Source: Bradyrhizobium murdochi (GTDB taxonomy: Bacteria; Pseudomonadota; Alphaproteobacteria; Rhizobiales; Xanthobacteraceae). From it: 64,000 bases of DNA. The notes under the pieces are model-generated. The model was given only the letters and a program-made list of their open reading frames with translations. It was not told where the DNA came from and did not search any database. Numbering within the stretch: the stretch's first letter is position 1; every line of letters begins with the position of its first letter. Below are positions 42,795 to 51,287 of this stretch, one piece after another. Position numbers and translations under genes: made by a program. The stretch lies in the NCBI RefSeq assembly GCF_000472965.1, contig NZ_AXAU01000002.1, forward strand, positions 228,129 to 292,128, in the 5' to 3' direction.

Positions 42795-43067
42795 ATGGCC
42801 CGTGAATTCAGCCCCTCGCACGTTGCCAACATGCGCCGCAATTTCAACATCGGTCGCAGCCGTGACGGCAGTTGGGTCGTCCGCGCGATCGGCGGCGTTG
42901 TCGAAGCCACCTTCCCCAATCGCAGCGAGGCGATCCGCTTCGCCCATCGCAAGAGCGGTTGCCGGCATGGTGCGGTCGTCTTGATAACCTTCACCGGAGA
43001 CCACGCTGGAGAGTTCGAGGCAATGCATGGAAGCGTGCACAGTCCTGACCAACCGCAATCCCATTGA
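42795..43067 (+). CDS. small hypothetical basic protein, 90 aa
   Basis: Starts MAREFSPSHVANMRRNFNIG with GGGGAGA 6 nt ahead of the ATG. It has an Arg-rich first third followed by GSWVVRAIGGVVEATFPNRS and EAIRFAHRKSG, resembling short DUF2188-type beta-rich proteins (a loose similarity). No signal or membrane segment. Confidence 0.55.
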   Translation: MAREFSPSHVANMRRNFNIGRSRDGSWVVRAIGGVVEATFPNRSEAIRFAHRKSGCRHGAVVLITFTGDHAGEFEAMHGSVHSPDQPQSH

Positions 43068-43184
43068 AAGGAGACCCGACCACGATGACGTGTTGGCGAA
43101 CCCGATTGAACTGTAAAGGCATCCCGGGCTGCGGCCGCCAAGCCAACAGGCTCTCACTCGACAGTTTGCAGAACGGGGAACGCT

Positions 43185-43271
43185 ATGGATAAGACGAACC
43201 TCCTTGATAACGTGAAGCATTGGCGTGACAGGACAGAAACAGCGCGCGTCCGAGCGTCAGTCCGCGCGTAG
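43185..43271 (+). pseudogene. N-terminal remnant of a small rhizobial hypothetical protein
   Basis: ATG followed by 28 codons, MDKTNLLDNVKHWRDRTETA..., then a stop. The pattern matches the start of small helical proteins common in Bradyrhizobium as I remember them (LLDNVKHWRDRAEEAR type). The bases to about 43480 read like further decayed coding sequence in shifted frames. Confidence 0.35.
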
Positions 43272-44011
43272 CGGACGCGTGCAAAGCCATTCAAGGGATG
43301 GACCGCAATCACCGCCAGCGGGACCGAAACAAACAGCGATACGGACGAAATTGATCAATCGCTCCGGCTCCTAATGGCATTCATGAAAATCAAAAGCGCA
43401 GCCGCCCGAACGAAGTGATCGAACTTGCCGAGCAGTACGCCAAAGCCGAAGGGAAGGCGCGGCGACAAAAGGAGGACTAACTAGGTCGTGCGGCGTCCAT
43501 CAGGGCAGGGTCACCGATCCGGCCGCCAACCTGGAGCTTGGTTCGGATCGACCAAACGTGCTTGGGCCGTAGTGGAGGCTTGGCTCCGATCAGCTTGCCT
43601 TTATTCCAGGGGGCACGTCCCGTAGCATTCGGCGCAGATGTTGCAAAGTCTTTCGGCTACTCTCCTCATATTGCTGAGGATTGCCATCTTGCGAGTTTCG
43701 AGGATGTAGAATCCGGTCCGCTCTTGGGCTGTTTGAGACAAACACCAATCTGTTGCCGAAAGGCAAGACGCCGCTTTTGACCCACAACGGAAGTCTCGTG
43801 GCCAAAAGGACTCGTTGACTCGGATCAAACATTTAGCTGGGTTGAGCGCGCCACCGAATGGATCGCTGCCGATCGGCCTTGCGCCGAGAGCCAAGCAGGC
43901 AGACTCTCACGCTCGGCGTTCGGCTCACTCGGAAGATTGGCTACGTCACCGCCAACGACTATCGACCTTCCTCTGAGAGAATGAGTAACGGCAATCCACA
44001 AGGAGGCGAAA
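43272..44011. repeat. gene-free stretch with a diverged dispersed repeat (copy e)
   Basis: Near 43722-43800: TGTTTGAGACAAACACC, then CGCTTTTGACCCACAACGGA. These blocks match the GAGACA and TTTTGACCC-ACGGA parts of the repeat family. No gene seen; the last ~30 nt hold the ribosome site of the next gene. Confidence 0.45.
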
Positions 44012-44794
44012 ATGTCGAGAGATCGTAGAGAGTTCATGAAACTCGCCGGTGCCACGGCGGCAGTGGTGGGCACGGCATGGGCTGCGACACCGGCCGCCGC
44101 CCAGATGAGCGGGCAGTTCAAGTCTATCAAGGCGTTGGCATTTGACGCCTACGGCACACTGTTCGACGTCTTCTCAGTTACGGCGTTGTGCGAGCAGTTG
44201 TTCCCTGGCAAGGGCAACCAGCTGGCGCAAATCTGGCGGTTCAAGCAGTTGCAATACAGCCTGATGCGCAGCCTCATGGGCCGCCATCGCGACTTCTGGG
44301 GCCTGACCGAGGACGGGTTGGTCTGGGCGAGCAAGAATCTCCAGCTCGACCTGACGGCCGACAAGAAGAAACAGCTGATGGATGCTTATTTGAGCCTCGC
44401 GGCCTTCCCGGACGTGAAGCCGGGCCTCGATGCACTGAAGAAACAGGGGATCAAGCTTGCGATCCTGTCCAACGGTGAGCCCAGAATGCTCGAGGCGGCC
44501 GCGAAAAGCGCAGGCATCCGCGATCTGCTCGACGAAATCATCAGCGTCGAGGAGGTGAAGATCTTCAAGGTCAGCCCGCGCGTCTACAACCTCGCGCCCG
44601 AGCGCATGAAGGTAAGCAACCCCGAGCTCGGCTTCGTCTCGGCGAATAACTGGGACGCTGTCGCCGCCGCGTCGGCCGGACTGCGGCCAATTTGGATTCA
44701 GCGCAGTACCGTCGAGGTTCCCGAGGAATTGGGATTCCAGGTTGATACAATCGTCAAGGCGATCACCGATCTCGCGCCGCTGCTGCGCGGTTGA
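44012..44794 (+). CDS. Tat-exported type II haloacid dehalogenase-like protein (HAD superfamily)
   Basis: 260 aa. The N-terminus RREFMKLAGATAAVVG is a twin-arginine signal with cleavage after AAA, so export folded to the periplasm is predicted. The mature part is a HAD hydrolase of the L-2-haloacid dehalogenase type: motif I FDAYGTLFD (nucleophile Asp about residue 45), motif II LSNGEP, the Lys region EEVKIFKVSPRVY, and motif III-like VSANNWDA. Length without the signal (~230) is normal. The usual KPxPRVY reads KVSPRVY. Strong ribosome site AAGGAGG. Most dehalogenases of this type are cytoplasmic, so Tat export is the odd feature. It stands alone. Confidence 0.85.
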   Translation: MSRDRREFMKLAGATAAVVGTAWAATPAAAQMSGQFKSIKALAFDAYGTLFDVFSVTALCEQLFPGKGNQLAQIWRFKQLQYSLMRSLMGRHRDFWGLTEDGLVWASKNLQLDLTADKKKQLMDAYLSLAAFPDVKPGLDALKKQGIKLAILSNGEPRMLEAAAKSAGIRDLLDEIISVEEVKIFKVSPRVYNLAPERMKVSNPELGFVSANNWDAVAAASAGLRPIWIQRSTVEVPEELGFQVDTIVKAITDLAPLLRG

Positions 44795-44884
44795 GCACCG
44801 GTAGGCCATCGCTCAAGAGGACTATAGGGCCTGTACTCAACGAGCGGTTCTAGAGATCGGCCGTGCTAACGGAGAGTGCCGAAT

Positions 44885-44980
44885 GCCCGGGTTTGGCCCA
44901 ACCCGGACCCACGGGCATGTCCGTTTTTGCTCCGCTCCGCTATTGGGGGGACAAGCGGACATCAATTCTGCCTCATCTGA
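44885..44980. repeat. dispersed repeat, copy f (GTCCG...CGGAC form)
   Basis: GGGCATGTCCGTTTTTGCTC, then GGGGGGACAAGCGGACATCA: an imperfect inverted arrangement (TGTCCG ... CGGACA) shared with 52975-53035 and 48905-48975. The remainder of 44795-45184 shows no gene. Confidence 0.55.
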
Positions 44981-45184
44981 CCGCCTCGGTCTGCTCGGCA
45001 TTCCCGTTCACCCCGCGAGCCCGATCCGACTTGCCGGTGCAACCTTCCTGATCCTTGGCGTCGTCCTGATACGGACGTAACCGCAGAAGATGATGCGGCC
45101 GTAGTCGCTATGGCGTAACATTGAAACGCCAGCGTCATCACACCGACCAGCCAACGGCGCTTTCGCCTTGTGAGAGGTCCAGCG

Positions 45185-46048
45185 ATGCCCGCAGATCATG
45201 ATACGCGCCCTCTGGGTCGAACCGGCATCGATGTGCTGCCCTTGGGCATCGGCACGAACAAGTGGCGGCGTGCCGATCGTGGGGCCGTGTTGGAAACCTA
45301 CAGGACCATTCATGATGCCGGCCCGTGCATGATCGACACGGCTGAGATCTATTTCTCGGAGCGCGTCGTGGGTGACTGCTTGCGCGCCGGTCCCACCCGC
45401 GCGGTGATAGCATCAAAGTTCCTTCCCTTTCCGGGCCGAACCTCTCCGCGACGCCTGATGAGCGCGCTTGACGGTTCGCTCGCGCGCTTGGGCCTCAAGA
45501 CAATCGATCTCTACTATGTCCATTATCCGCTGCCCTTCATCGACGTGGGAGTGTTCGCCGAAGGCCTCGTCGAAGCGGTGAAGTCCGGCAAGGCACGCGC
45601 GGTCGGCGTGGCAAATTTCAATGCGGACCAGATGCGCCGCATCGCCGATCACCTCGCAAGGGCAGGCGTTCCGCTCGCCGCCAATCAGGTCAACTACAGC
45701 CTGCTCCGACGAGCAGCGGAAACGAATGGCGTGCTCGAAGCCTGCCGTGAGTTCGATGTGGCACTGGTAGCGTATTTTCCCCTTGCGTCCGGCCGCCTCA
45801 CGCAGCCGTCGGACAGCATGGGCACGAAAGCGCTGCTGACGTGTCTCGCCGATATTGCCCGCGCGCACGACGCCAGCATCGGCCAGGTCGCCCTGAACTG
45901 GCTGTTGGCGCGCGACAGTCACGTGATTCCCATCCCCGGCGCGACCAAGCCTCATCACGCCAGGACCAATCTCGATGCACTCGGTTGGCGCTTGAGTGAG
46001 ACCGAATTCGACGCGATCGACCGAGCCTCAGCAACGAGTGGAACATGA
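45185..46048 (+). CDS. aldo/keto reductase
   Basis: 287 aa from ATG 45185 with GAGAGG upstream; an in-frame GTG at 45170 is the alternative. The catalytic tetrad of the AKR superfamily is visible: Asp and Tyr in MIDTAEIYFSE, Lys in VIASKF and His in YYVHYP; then VGVANFNADQM, NQVNYSLL and the NADPH-binding end VIPIPGATKPHHARTNLDA. Predicted NAD(P)H-dependent carbonyl reductase; substrate unknown. Its stop overlaps the start of the next, truncated gene by 4 nt (ATGA), so it led an operon that has lost its second gene. Confidence 0.9.
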   Translation: MPADHDTRPLGRTGIDVLPLGIGTNKWRRADRGAVLETYRTIHDAGPCMIDTAEIYFSERVVGDCLRAGPTRAVIASKFLPFPGRTSPRRLMSALDGSLARLGLKTIDLYYVHYPLPFIDVGVFAEGLVEAVKSGKARAVGVANFNADQMRRIADHLARAGVPLAANQVNYSLLRRAAETNGVLEACREFDVALVAYFPLASGRLTQPSDSMGTKALLTCLADIARAHDASIGQVALNWLLARDSHVIPIPGATKPHHARTNLDALGWRLSETEFDAIDRASATSGT

Positions 46049-46218
46049 ATCCGGCGCACATCAAACCCCTCATCTCCATCTCTGACCTCGACAAGATCGA
46101 CGTCCGCGTCGGGACCATTCTCGCTGTCGAGGACGTGGCACATTCGGAGAGGCTCGTACGGCTGCGTGTCGATTTCGGCGACCACGCGCGCTCGATTCTC
46201 GTCGGCATGAAAAAGTAG
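46045..46218 (+). pseudogene. 5' fragment of a CsaA/EMAP-type tRNA-binding protein
   Basis: 57 codons: KPLISISDLDKIDVRVGTIL, then AVEDVAHSERLVRLRVDFGD and ILVGMKK, ended by TAG. This is the start of the ~110-residue CsaA/MetRS-beta OB-fold (DKIDVRVGTI is the hallmark); the second half is absent and the sequence after 46218 is unrelated. Start overlaps the reductase stop. Truncated by whatever inserted or was deleted here. Confidence 0.75.
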
Positions 46219-46284
46219 CGGCCATACCCAAAGGTGTAGATCGGCGTCTGGTTTGCCCCCTTTTGGCGTCCAATATTGACCCCA

Positions 46285-47040
46285 CTATGGATCGATTAAC
46301 TGACTGCGGCCGCGCCCGAAAAAGATTGCCGCGACCGGGGTCAAGGTTGGACGCCGAAAGGCGTCAATGTTCGGAGCCGGAACACAATCCAGCTTTGGGG
46401 CATCGCTTTCGCCTATCGTTTCCTTTTGCGCCTGGCGCTGCTTGATGCCGGCCTGACGGATTGGGGCGCCGCGCACCTCATCATCGTATTTGCCAGCCTC
46501 GCTGCCCCACGCGTGCCAGCCGTGGCGCGTCTCACGCGAGAAGATGTCGGCGCGCCGCCAACCCGCCGTGCGATCCGCGATCATCTGGTAAAGCTCATCC
46601 GGCTTGCGGCTGTGCTGGCGCGCGATGCCGTCAAAGATCGATGGAAACGTGATCAGTGGCGGCTTTCCGATGGTGCCGATCAAGACCTGCTCGTGCATTG
46701 ATCGCGTCCAAAATCCGCAACCCATACGCAGCTTCCCGCGCCTCGTGACCTTGCGCCAGACGATGTTACTTTTATACCTGACACGCCACGCTTCAAGGCA
46801 GGCGAGCGCGTCCGGCAGCATAGGTATGGTGGCCCAACACATCACGATGGCGTCATCCTGGCAGAGATCGCGGACAGGAAGCGCCTTGATCGCGTCGAGC
46901 GGCATCACGGTGTAATGTGCCTGAGCCGACTTGCCTTGTCCGGCACGCGAGTAGGTTTGAAATTCCCACGGCGGATCAATCAGCACGAGCCGGAATGAAC
47001 GCGGCAACAACGGCTCGAAAAACCAAGGAATGATCGACAC
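46285..47040 (-). CDS. MT-A70-family adenine-N6 methyltransferase
   Basis: 251 aa. Catalytic motif DPPW in RLVLIDPPWEFQTYS near residue 24, followed by HYTVMPLDAIKALPV, DAIVMCWATIPMLPDAL, SNIVWRKVTRRGKLRMGCGF, HEQVLIGTIGKP, RQHSRKPDELYQMI and the ending RETRHGWHAWGSE: the usual order of the prokaryotic MT-A70 group found in phages and integrated elements. The start is set at GTG 47040 because GAGG lies 7 nt upstream and the family begins close before DPPW; longer frames run into primase-like remnants. No restriction enzyme is adjacent, so it looks like an orphan methyltransferase. It is the only intact gene of a phage-like patch. Confidence 0.85.
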   Translation of the reverse strand: MSIIPWFFEPLLPRSFRLVLIDPPWEFQTYSRAGQGKSAQAHYTVMPLDAIKALPVRDLCQDDAIVMCWATIPMLPDALACLEAWRVRYKSNIVWRKVTRRGKLRMGCGFWTRSMHEQVLIGTIGKPPLITFPSIFDGIARQHSRKPDELYQMIADRTAGWRRADIFSRETRHGWHAWGSEAGKYDDEVRGAPIRQAGIKQRQAQKETIGESDAPKLDCVPAPNIDAFRRPTLTPVAAIFFGRGRSQLIDP

Positions 47041-47044
47041 GGTA

Positions 47045-47275
47045 CACCTCACGATCCTGCCCCAACGAAATATCCACGCTGGCCACATCGCTCGGCCGGA
47101 GACCGGCAGCTCGCAATGCGAATGCTCCTGGCAACGCCTGTGAGCGCCTGTCCCACCCTGGCAGCTTTGTCGCGCCCGGCTTGTCGTTGTCCGCAAGGTA
47201 AATGACATCGCGTTCCTTGAACACGGCCGCGATCTCTTGGGTCCAGACGGCGGCGACACCATGTTGCCGCGCATC
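47045..47275 (-). pseudogene. Toprim-domain primase remnant
   Basis: The minus strand reads [20 protein letters not shown] then VIYLADNDKPGA, and after a frameshift KAARVGQALTGVARSIRI. This matches the Toprim fold of phage or plasmid primase-helicases (V-x-L-x-DND-x-G). Only ~75 codons remain. Directly upstream of the methyltransferase, suggesting both came with a phage-like element. Confidence 0.6.
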
Positions 47276-47284
47276 GGCACCAAT

Positions 47285-47373
47285 TCGAGTTCGTCGTCAA
47301 TCTGAAGACGGCCAAGGCGCTCGGGATTGAAATGCCGCGGGCACTCCTCGCCATCGCCGACGAGGTGATCGAA
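47285..47373 (+). pseudogene. 3' end of an ABC substrate-binding protein (PF04392-like)
   Basis: Plus-strand frame [20 protein letters not shown] then [11 protein letters not shown] and stop: the standard ending of a substrate-binding protein family very abundant in Bradyrhizobium (usually ...[25 protein letters not shown]). Only ~29 residues survive. Confidence 0.75.
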
Positions 47374-47384
47374 TGACCGCTTGT

Positions 47385-47500
47385 GGCACGTTTGCGAAGT
47401 GCCAACTGGCTCTCTGATTGTCTGCTTATCGGGGTAGGCCGGAAGTTATCGCCGCATAGTGGGAATTTCGCCTTTTGACCCAAACCGGACTCTCGGCGTT
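47385..47500. repeat. dispersed repeat, copy g
   Basis: TGGCACGTTTGCGAAGTGCC, then TGATTGTCTGCTTATCGGGG, TAGGCCGGAAGTTATCGCCG and CGCCTTTTGACCCAAACCGG. The block order equals that of copies b and d, with the TTTTGACCC-CGGA end also seen in copies a and e. No gene between 47374 and 47612. Confidence 0.7.
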
Positions 47501-47612
47501 TGTCAGCGCAGCTTCTTAGAGGCGCATTGCCAAGTAGCCGGCACCCCAACGACGCACGCAACCGTCGTGATCGAAATGGCGACACTGCTCCGCGAAGAAG
47601 GGCGAAGAGCTG

Positions 47613-48661
47613 TCAGTTTGTCAGGCGCGCCCTATCGAGGAAGAGTTGCACCTCGTGGAAAAGCTGGATCCGATTCTTCTCCAGCATGAGGAAATGGGTC
47701 CCCTCGCCAAGCATGACAAGCCGCTTGTTGGGGCCGCTCGGCAGCTTGCGGAAAATCGCCTGCGCGCCCTCGGGAGGGGCGAGCCCATCCCACTCCGCGA
47801 CGATCACCAGCGTGGGGACCTTGATCTGCGCTGGATCATAATATGGCTTGCCTGCCTGCCAGAAATTCCTGTTGTCCTGAAATACCCCGCCGGGCTGCGC
47901 AGCACCGGGGGCTCCTGTTTCGAGCCAACGGGATCGGAGGCGATGGCGGCCGCGGCCCACGCCTCGAACCCCGGCATCAAGTCGCGCTTTCGATCATCGG
48001 GTGCGCCGACCTGCAGGCGCTCCCGCGTGGGCGGGGCTGCAACGTAGGCGCCCAACGGAGGGGGCGCAGTTTGCGAGGGCGGCGGGGTTCGCAGCCAGCC
48101 GGGCGCAAAGAACACCAGGTTATCGACCTTCTCGTTGTGGTCGCCGGTGTAGGCGCCGGTGATGACCGCGCCCCATGACCAGCCCAGGAGACTGAGCTTG
48201 GAGACGCCTCGCCGCTGAAGGATGAAATCGATAGCGGAGCCGACATCCCTCACCGCGACATCGGTCGTGGCGATGGGAGGGTTACTGGCTGCTGGCTGAT
48301 CCATTTCCGGCGGCCGCGTCGATCGACCGTAGCCGCGCACATCCACCAGATACACATCCCAGCCGCGCTGGGCGATGTAGTCCATCCAGGATAGTCCTTC
48401 GAGCGGAAAATCGAATGTCACCTCGCCTGGCAAGGTCGCACCATGGACAAACAGCAGCGTTTTCTGTGCCGCAAACTGCGTCATGTCCTCCGGGCGCTTG
48501 TTTCTGATGTACAGCTTCGTCCCAGGATCGACAGCGTCGATCATGAAGTGCTCGGTCAAGAGTTTGGGAGTCTGGTCGGCCGCTCTGCCGGATGAGAACA
48601 CTGCGAACGTCGCCAAAGCCGCGGCCGTCAGCAACGTGACAAATTGTGCTCTGTAAGACAT
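47613..48661 (-). pseudogene. exported alpha/beta hydrolase, split by a frameshift
   Basis: From ATG 48661 (GGAGG upstream): signal peptide (TLLTAAALATFAVFSSGRA), oxyanion region LLFVHGATLPG, DVRGYGRSTRP and nucleophile elbow GWSWGA (Ser). Near 47900 the frame breaks; the remainder of the same fold continues in another frame with LVIVAEWDGLAPPEG (acid) and GEGTHFLMLEKN (His), ending at 47613. Both halves together give a ~350-residue periplasmic hydrolase with a complete Ser-Asp-His triad, so the break is recent or a sequencing error. Substrate unknown. Confidence 0.8.
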
Positions 48662-49091
48662 CGTTCTGAACCTCCGACAACGGTGAAGTTTGGCGATCGA
48701 TGTCCGTTCGCGAAGTCGCGGCCCATATGGCAGCAGGTGCAGGCGATTTACTTTCACTCTGCCGCGCGATCACGCGCAGACCGTCGAGTCATATCGGGAA
48801 CCGATTAACCCTCCGTCAGGTTTGGGTCCGTTACAAGGCAGTATGTCTGCCCCAATTCTCGCGATGGCATTTCATCGACCGGCAGCAAACAGCGCTAGGT
48901 CGGCTCTTGGCCCTAATGCGAAGTGCCGACTTCATCGGGCAATGTCCGAGTTCGAGGGCAAAGCGGAAAACAGTTGCTCGCACTCAGTCCTTCTCAGTTT
49001 GACCCTTTCCGAAGTGCTGCGAGGGCGCGACGAGGCTCGCAATTGATGAAGAAGCAGAGGTCTGGGCGGCCTCCAGCTTGGGGGCCGCGGC
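48662..49091. repeat. gene-free stretch with dispersed repeat, copy h
   Basis: Near 48905-48975: CTTGGCCCTAATGCGAAGTG, then AATGTCCGAGTTCGAGGGC and AAAGCGGAAAACAG, a diverged member of the family. The short frames crossing this stretch are not convincing genes. Confidence 0.5.
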
Positions 49092-49742
49092 TCATTGCGG
49101 GACATCAACCTCGTGGGTGTGATCTTCATGGGCATGTGGCTCGAGGCCCGGCATGGGCGCGCCCGTGAAATAACCTAGAGCGCCAGGATGCAGCGGGATG
49201 CGCGAGTCGGGTGGCTCGGAGGACGAACCGCTCGGCAGCAGCAATTCGGGAAGGGCGCTGCGGCTCTTGTCCAACGCTTCGGCGATCAACCAGGCATGGC
49301 GTGCTGCAAAGTCGTCGCGGCAGACGAACAAATACTCTCCGATGCCGACGACGGTGAACAGCTTGACTGGTCCGTGCTCGGCGAAGGGGGGCCTCCCTTG
49401 TCGAAGGGCTGCCGCATCGTCGCGCCGCATCAGCGCGACGTCCAACTGCTGCGAGCTGATCAGACTGGCGATGCGCTCCTTGTGCGGCGCCCTGCTCACC
49501 TGAGCCTTGCTGCTCGGCAAGCGATCCGCGAGGACCTCAGCTACCCGCTTGCCGAGCTCGAACGAGGGAGGATCGGCGCGCGAAGTCAGGATCAGCAGGT
49601 GACGCCGGCGGTAGACGCCCCACTGGCCATAGGGTGCGTGGCCACAAAGGAACATGGTTGCGGCGCCGGCCCCCGCCGTTCGGAGGAATTCCCGGCGGCT
49701 CGGCCTCCCGCCAACCTCAGGACCTTCGGTCTTATGCCACAC
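49092..49742 (-). CDS. TAXI-type solute-binding protein with Tat signal and His-rich tail
   Basis: About 216 aa. Twin-arginine signal SRREFLRTAGAGAATMF, then ILTSRADPPSFELGKRVAEV, QLDVALMRRDDAA, TVVGIGEYLFVCRDDF and the TAXI-like end IPLHPGALGYFTG. Shorter than usual TAXI proteins (~320), lacking most of the first lobe. The tail EPHAHEDHTHEVDVP holds four His and several acids and could bind metal (inference). Start taken as GTG 49742, 4 nt after the acetamidase stop; no good ribosome site is visible, so coupled translation is likely. No TRAP membrane subunits are nearby. Confidence 0.65.
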   Translation of the reverse strand: MWHKTEGPEVGGRPSRREFLRTAGAGAATMFLCGHAPYGQWGVYRRRHLLILTSRADPPSFELGKRVAEVLADRLPSSKAQVSRAPHKERIASLISSQQLDVALMRRDDAAALRQGRPPFAEHGPVKLFTVVGIGEYLFVCRDDFAARHAWLIAEALDKSRSALPELLLPSGSSSEPPDSRIPLHPGALGYFTGAPMPGLEPHAHEDHTHEVDVPQ

Positions 49743-49746
49743 GCCA

Positions 49747-51006
49747 CTACTTGCGGAATATGGTGGTCGGCAGGATGGCGGAGACTGCGTAGTTCGGCAC
49801 GTCGACGACATTGCCGATACGCAGGTCGGCGGCCACGCTCGCCACGACATATGCCTGCTCCGGCGTAAGGCCCTTCTCGCCAACCATCCAGTCGATCAGC
49901 TCGATCAGGGCGTTGCGCGCCGCCAGCATCAGATCCTCCGAGAGGTTCTCGAGCGGGCCGATTTTCTGGCTGTCGAGGTAGGTATGGTAAGGCGGGATCT
50001 GGCCCTTGGCTTTCAGTGGGAAGCCGGTGGTGGCGTAGAACTCGGTCGGAGCCAACCGGATGAGCTGATCGCCGCCTTCGAAGTGCGGGACTTTGACTTT
50101 CGCGGCTTGCGCCTTGCGGATCTCGGTGACCAGCGTGACCGTCGCCCCCATCTCGATCGCCGTGCCGGAGACCTCGCCATCGCCTTGCGCGAAATGGACG
50201 TCGCCGACGAACAGCCCGCACCCGTCCACGAAGCAGGGCAGCAGCAGCGTCGTGCCCACCACCATCTGCTTGATGTCCATGTTGCCACCGTTCTCGCGCG
50301 GCGGAATGGTGCGCAGACACTCATTCTTGCTGCTTCCGTTCTGGCCGCAGACATCGCTCGGCAGCGCACCGAGCGGCTGCGGAGTCAGCACGACGCCGCC
50401 CGCGCTCTGCAGCGCCGCCTCGCGCGTGAGGATCGTGGCCACCTCGGGCTGGCCCGGCAGCACCCCGACCGTGCCCATAAATCCGTTAAAGGGGATGACG
50501 ACGCCCGGGATCTGGTCGGAGACCGCCTCCTTGCGGTTGAGTTTCCAATTGGCGATGAACGGGTTGGTGAAGCGATCGCGCAGGAAACCGAAGCCCGGGA
50601 CGATCACGGTGTAACCGTAGTCGTCCGGCTGTACGTCGAGGAGTGTGACCGCCAGTACGTCGCCGCGCTGGGCACCCTCGATGAAGACCGGGCCGGTCAG
50701 CGGATGGACGAGATTGAGATCGGCCGCCGACACATCCTCGGGCTTGGAGCCGAGGTTGAAGTCGGAGTCGAAGGCGTCGCGCGTCTCAAAGACGATATGC
50801 TGACCGGGGTTGGCGCGACTCACCGGCTTGATGGCCGGGTGCATGCGGTTCATGCAGTTCTTGTCGTCGACGCAGTGCGCGCCGGTCTTCGCAACGCGCA
50901 CAACCTGCCACGCCTTAACGGACGTCGTATCCGCATGCGCTGCGGTTGCGGTGAGCAGCAATGTCGCGGCCGCAGTGATGATCCAGGATTGCCCGGATTG
51001 CATCAT
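49747..51006 (-). CDS. exported acetamidase/formamidase (FmdA/AmdA family)
   Basis: 419 aa from ATG 51006, preceded by GGGAGGAG. Signal peptide (SWIITAAATLLLTATAAHA) predicts a periplasmic enzyme; most family members are cytoplasmic. Family blocks: NPGQHIVFETRDAFDSDFN, HPLTGPVFIEGAQRGDVLAV, RENGGNMDIKQM (metal/active-site block), DVHFAQGDGEVSGTAIE and GEKGLTPEQAYVVASVAADL. It should hydrolyse formamide or small amides to ammonium and the acid. It forms a tight pair with the downstream TAXI-like binding protein. Confidence 0.88.
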   Translation of the reverse strand: MMQSGQSWIITAAATLLLTATAAHADTTSVKAWQVVRVAKTGAHCVDDKNCMNRMHPAIKPVSRANPGQHIVFETRDAFDSDFNLGSKPEDVSAADLNLVHPLTGPVFIEGAQRGDVLAVTLLDVQPDDYGYTVIVPGFGFLRDRFTNPFIANWKLNRKEAVSDQIPGVVIPFNGFMGTVGVLPGQPEVATILTREAALQSAGGVVLTPQPLGALPSDVCGQNGSSKNECLRTIPPRENGGNMDIKQMVVGTTLLLPCFVDGCGLFVGDVHFAQGDGEVSGTAIEMGATVTLVTEIRKAQAAKVKVPHFEGGDQLIRLAPTEFYATTGFPLKAKGQIPPYHTYLDSQKIGPLENLSEDLMLAARNALIELIDWMVGEKGLTPEQAYVVASVAADLRIGNVVDVPNYAVSAILPTTIFRK

Positions 51007-51287
51007 TTGCTCCTCCCTCAGCAGAATCGTGACCCTATTCTGGTCGGGACGACGATCGGCAACGCCCTGGGCGCCCGGCGGCACGATGAGGAGATCAAGA
51101 TCTCGTCCTGACGACCGTCCGGCGAAGCTACTCCCCTTTGGGGTAAGTGCCAACCACCATGGGTCGAAAGGGCGAAAAACAACGGCCTCTTCACGGCCAT
51201 GGCGTTCTTGTCGGTCCAGCATTTCCTTGTCCTCAAAGTGCAGCGTTTTCAGTGTCGGCGCTGATACGACGGACATATCCTTCGCGG
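51007..51287. other. intergenic, no gene seen
   Basis: Holds the 5' region of the acetamidase gene. Long minus-strand reading continues upstream in frame but lacks family resemblance; no repeat or hairpin stands out. Confidence 0.4.

Noticed and set aside
45413..45958. 181-codon minus-strand ORF inside the aldo/keto reductase
   Set aside because: Antisense shadow; the reductase tetrad and cofactor motifs on the plus strand are decisive.
47049..47585. 178-codon minus-strand frame with [20 protein letters not shown]
   Set aside because: This phrase is the reverse-strand reading of the substrate-binding-protein ending on the plus strand (47285-47373), a common false ORF in Bradyrhizobium annotation.
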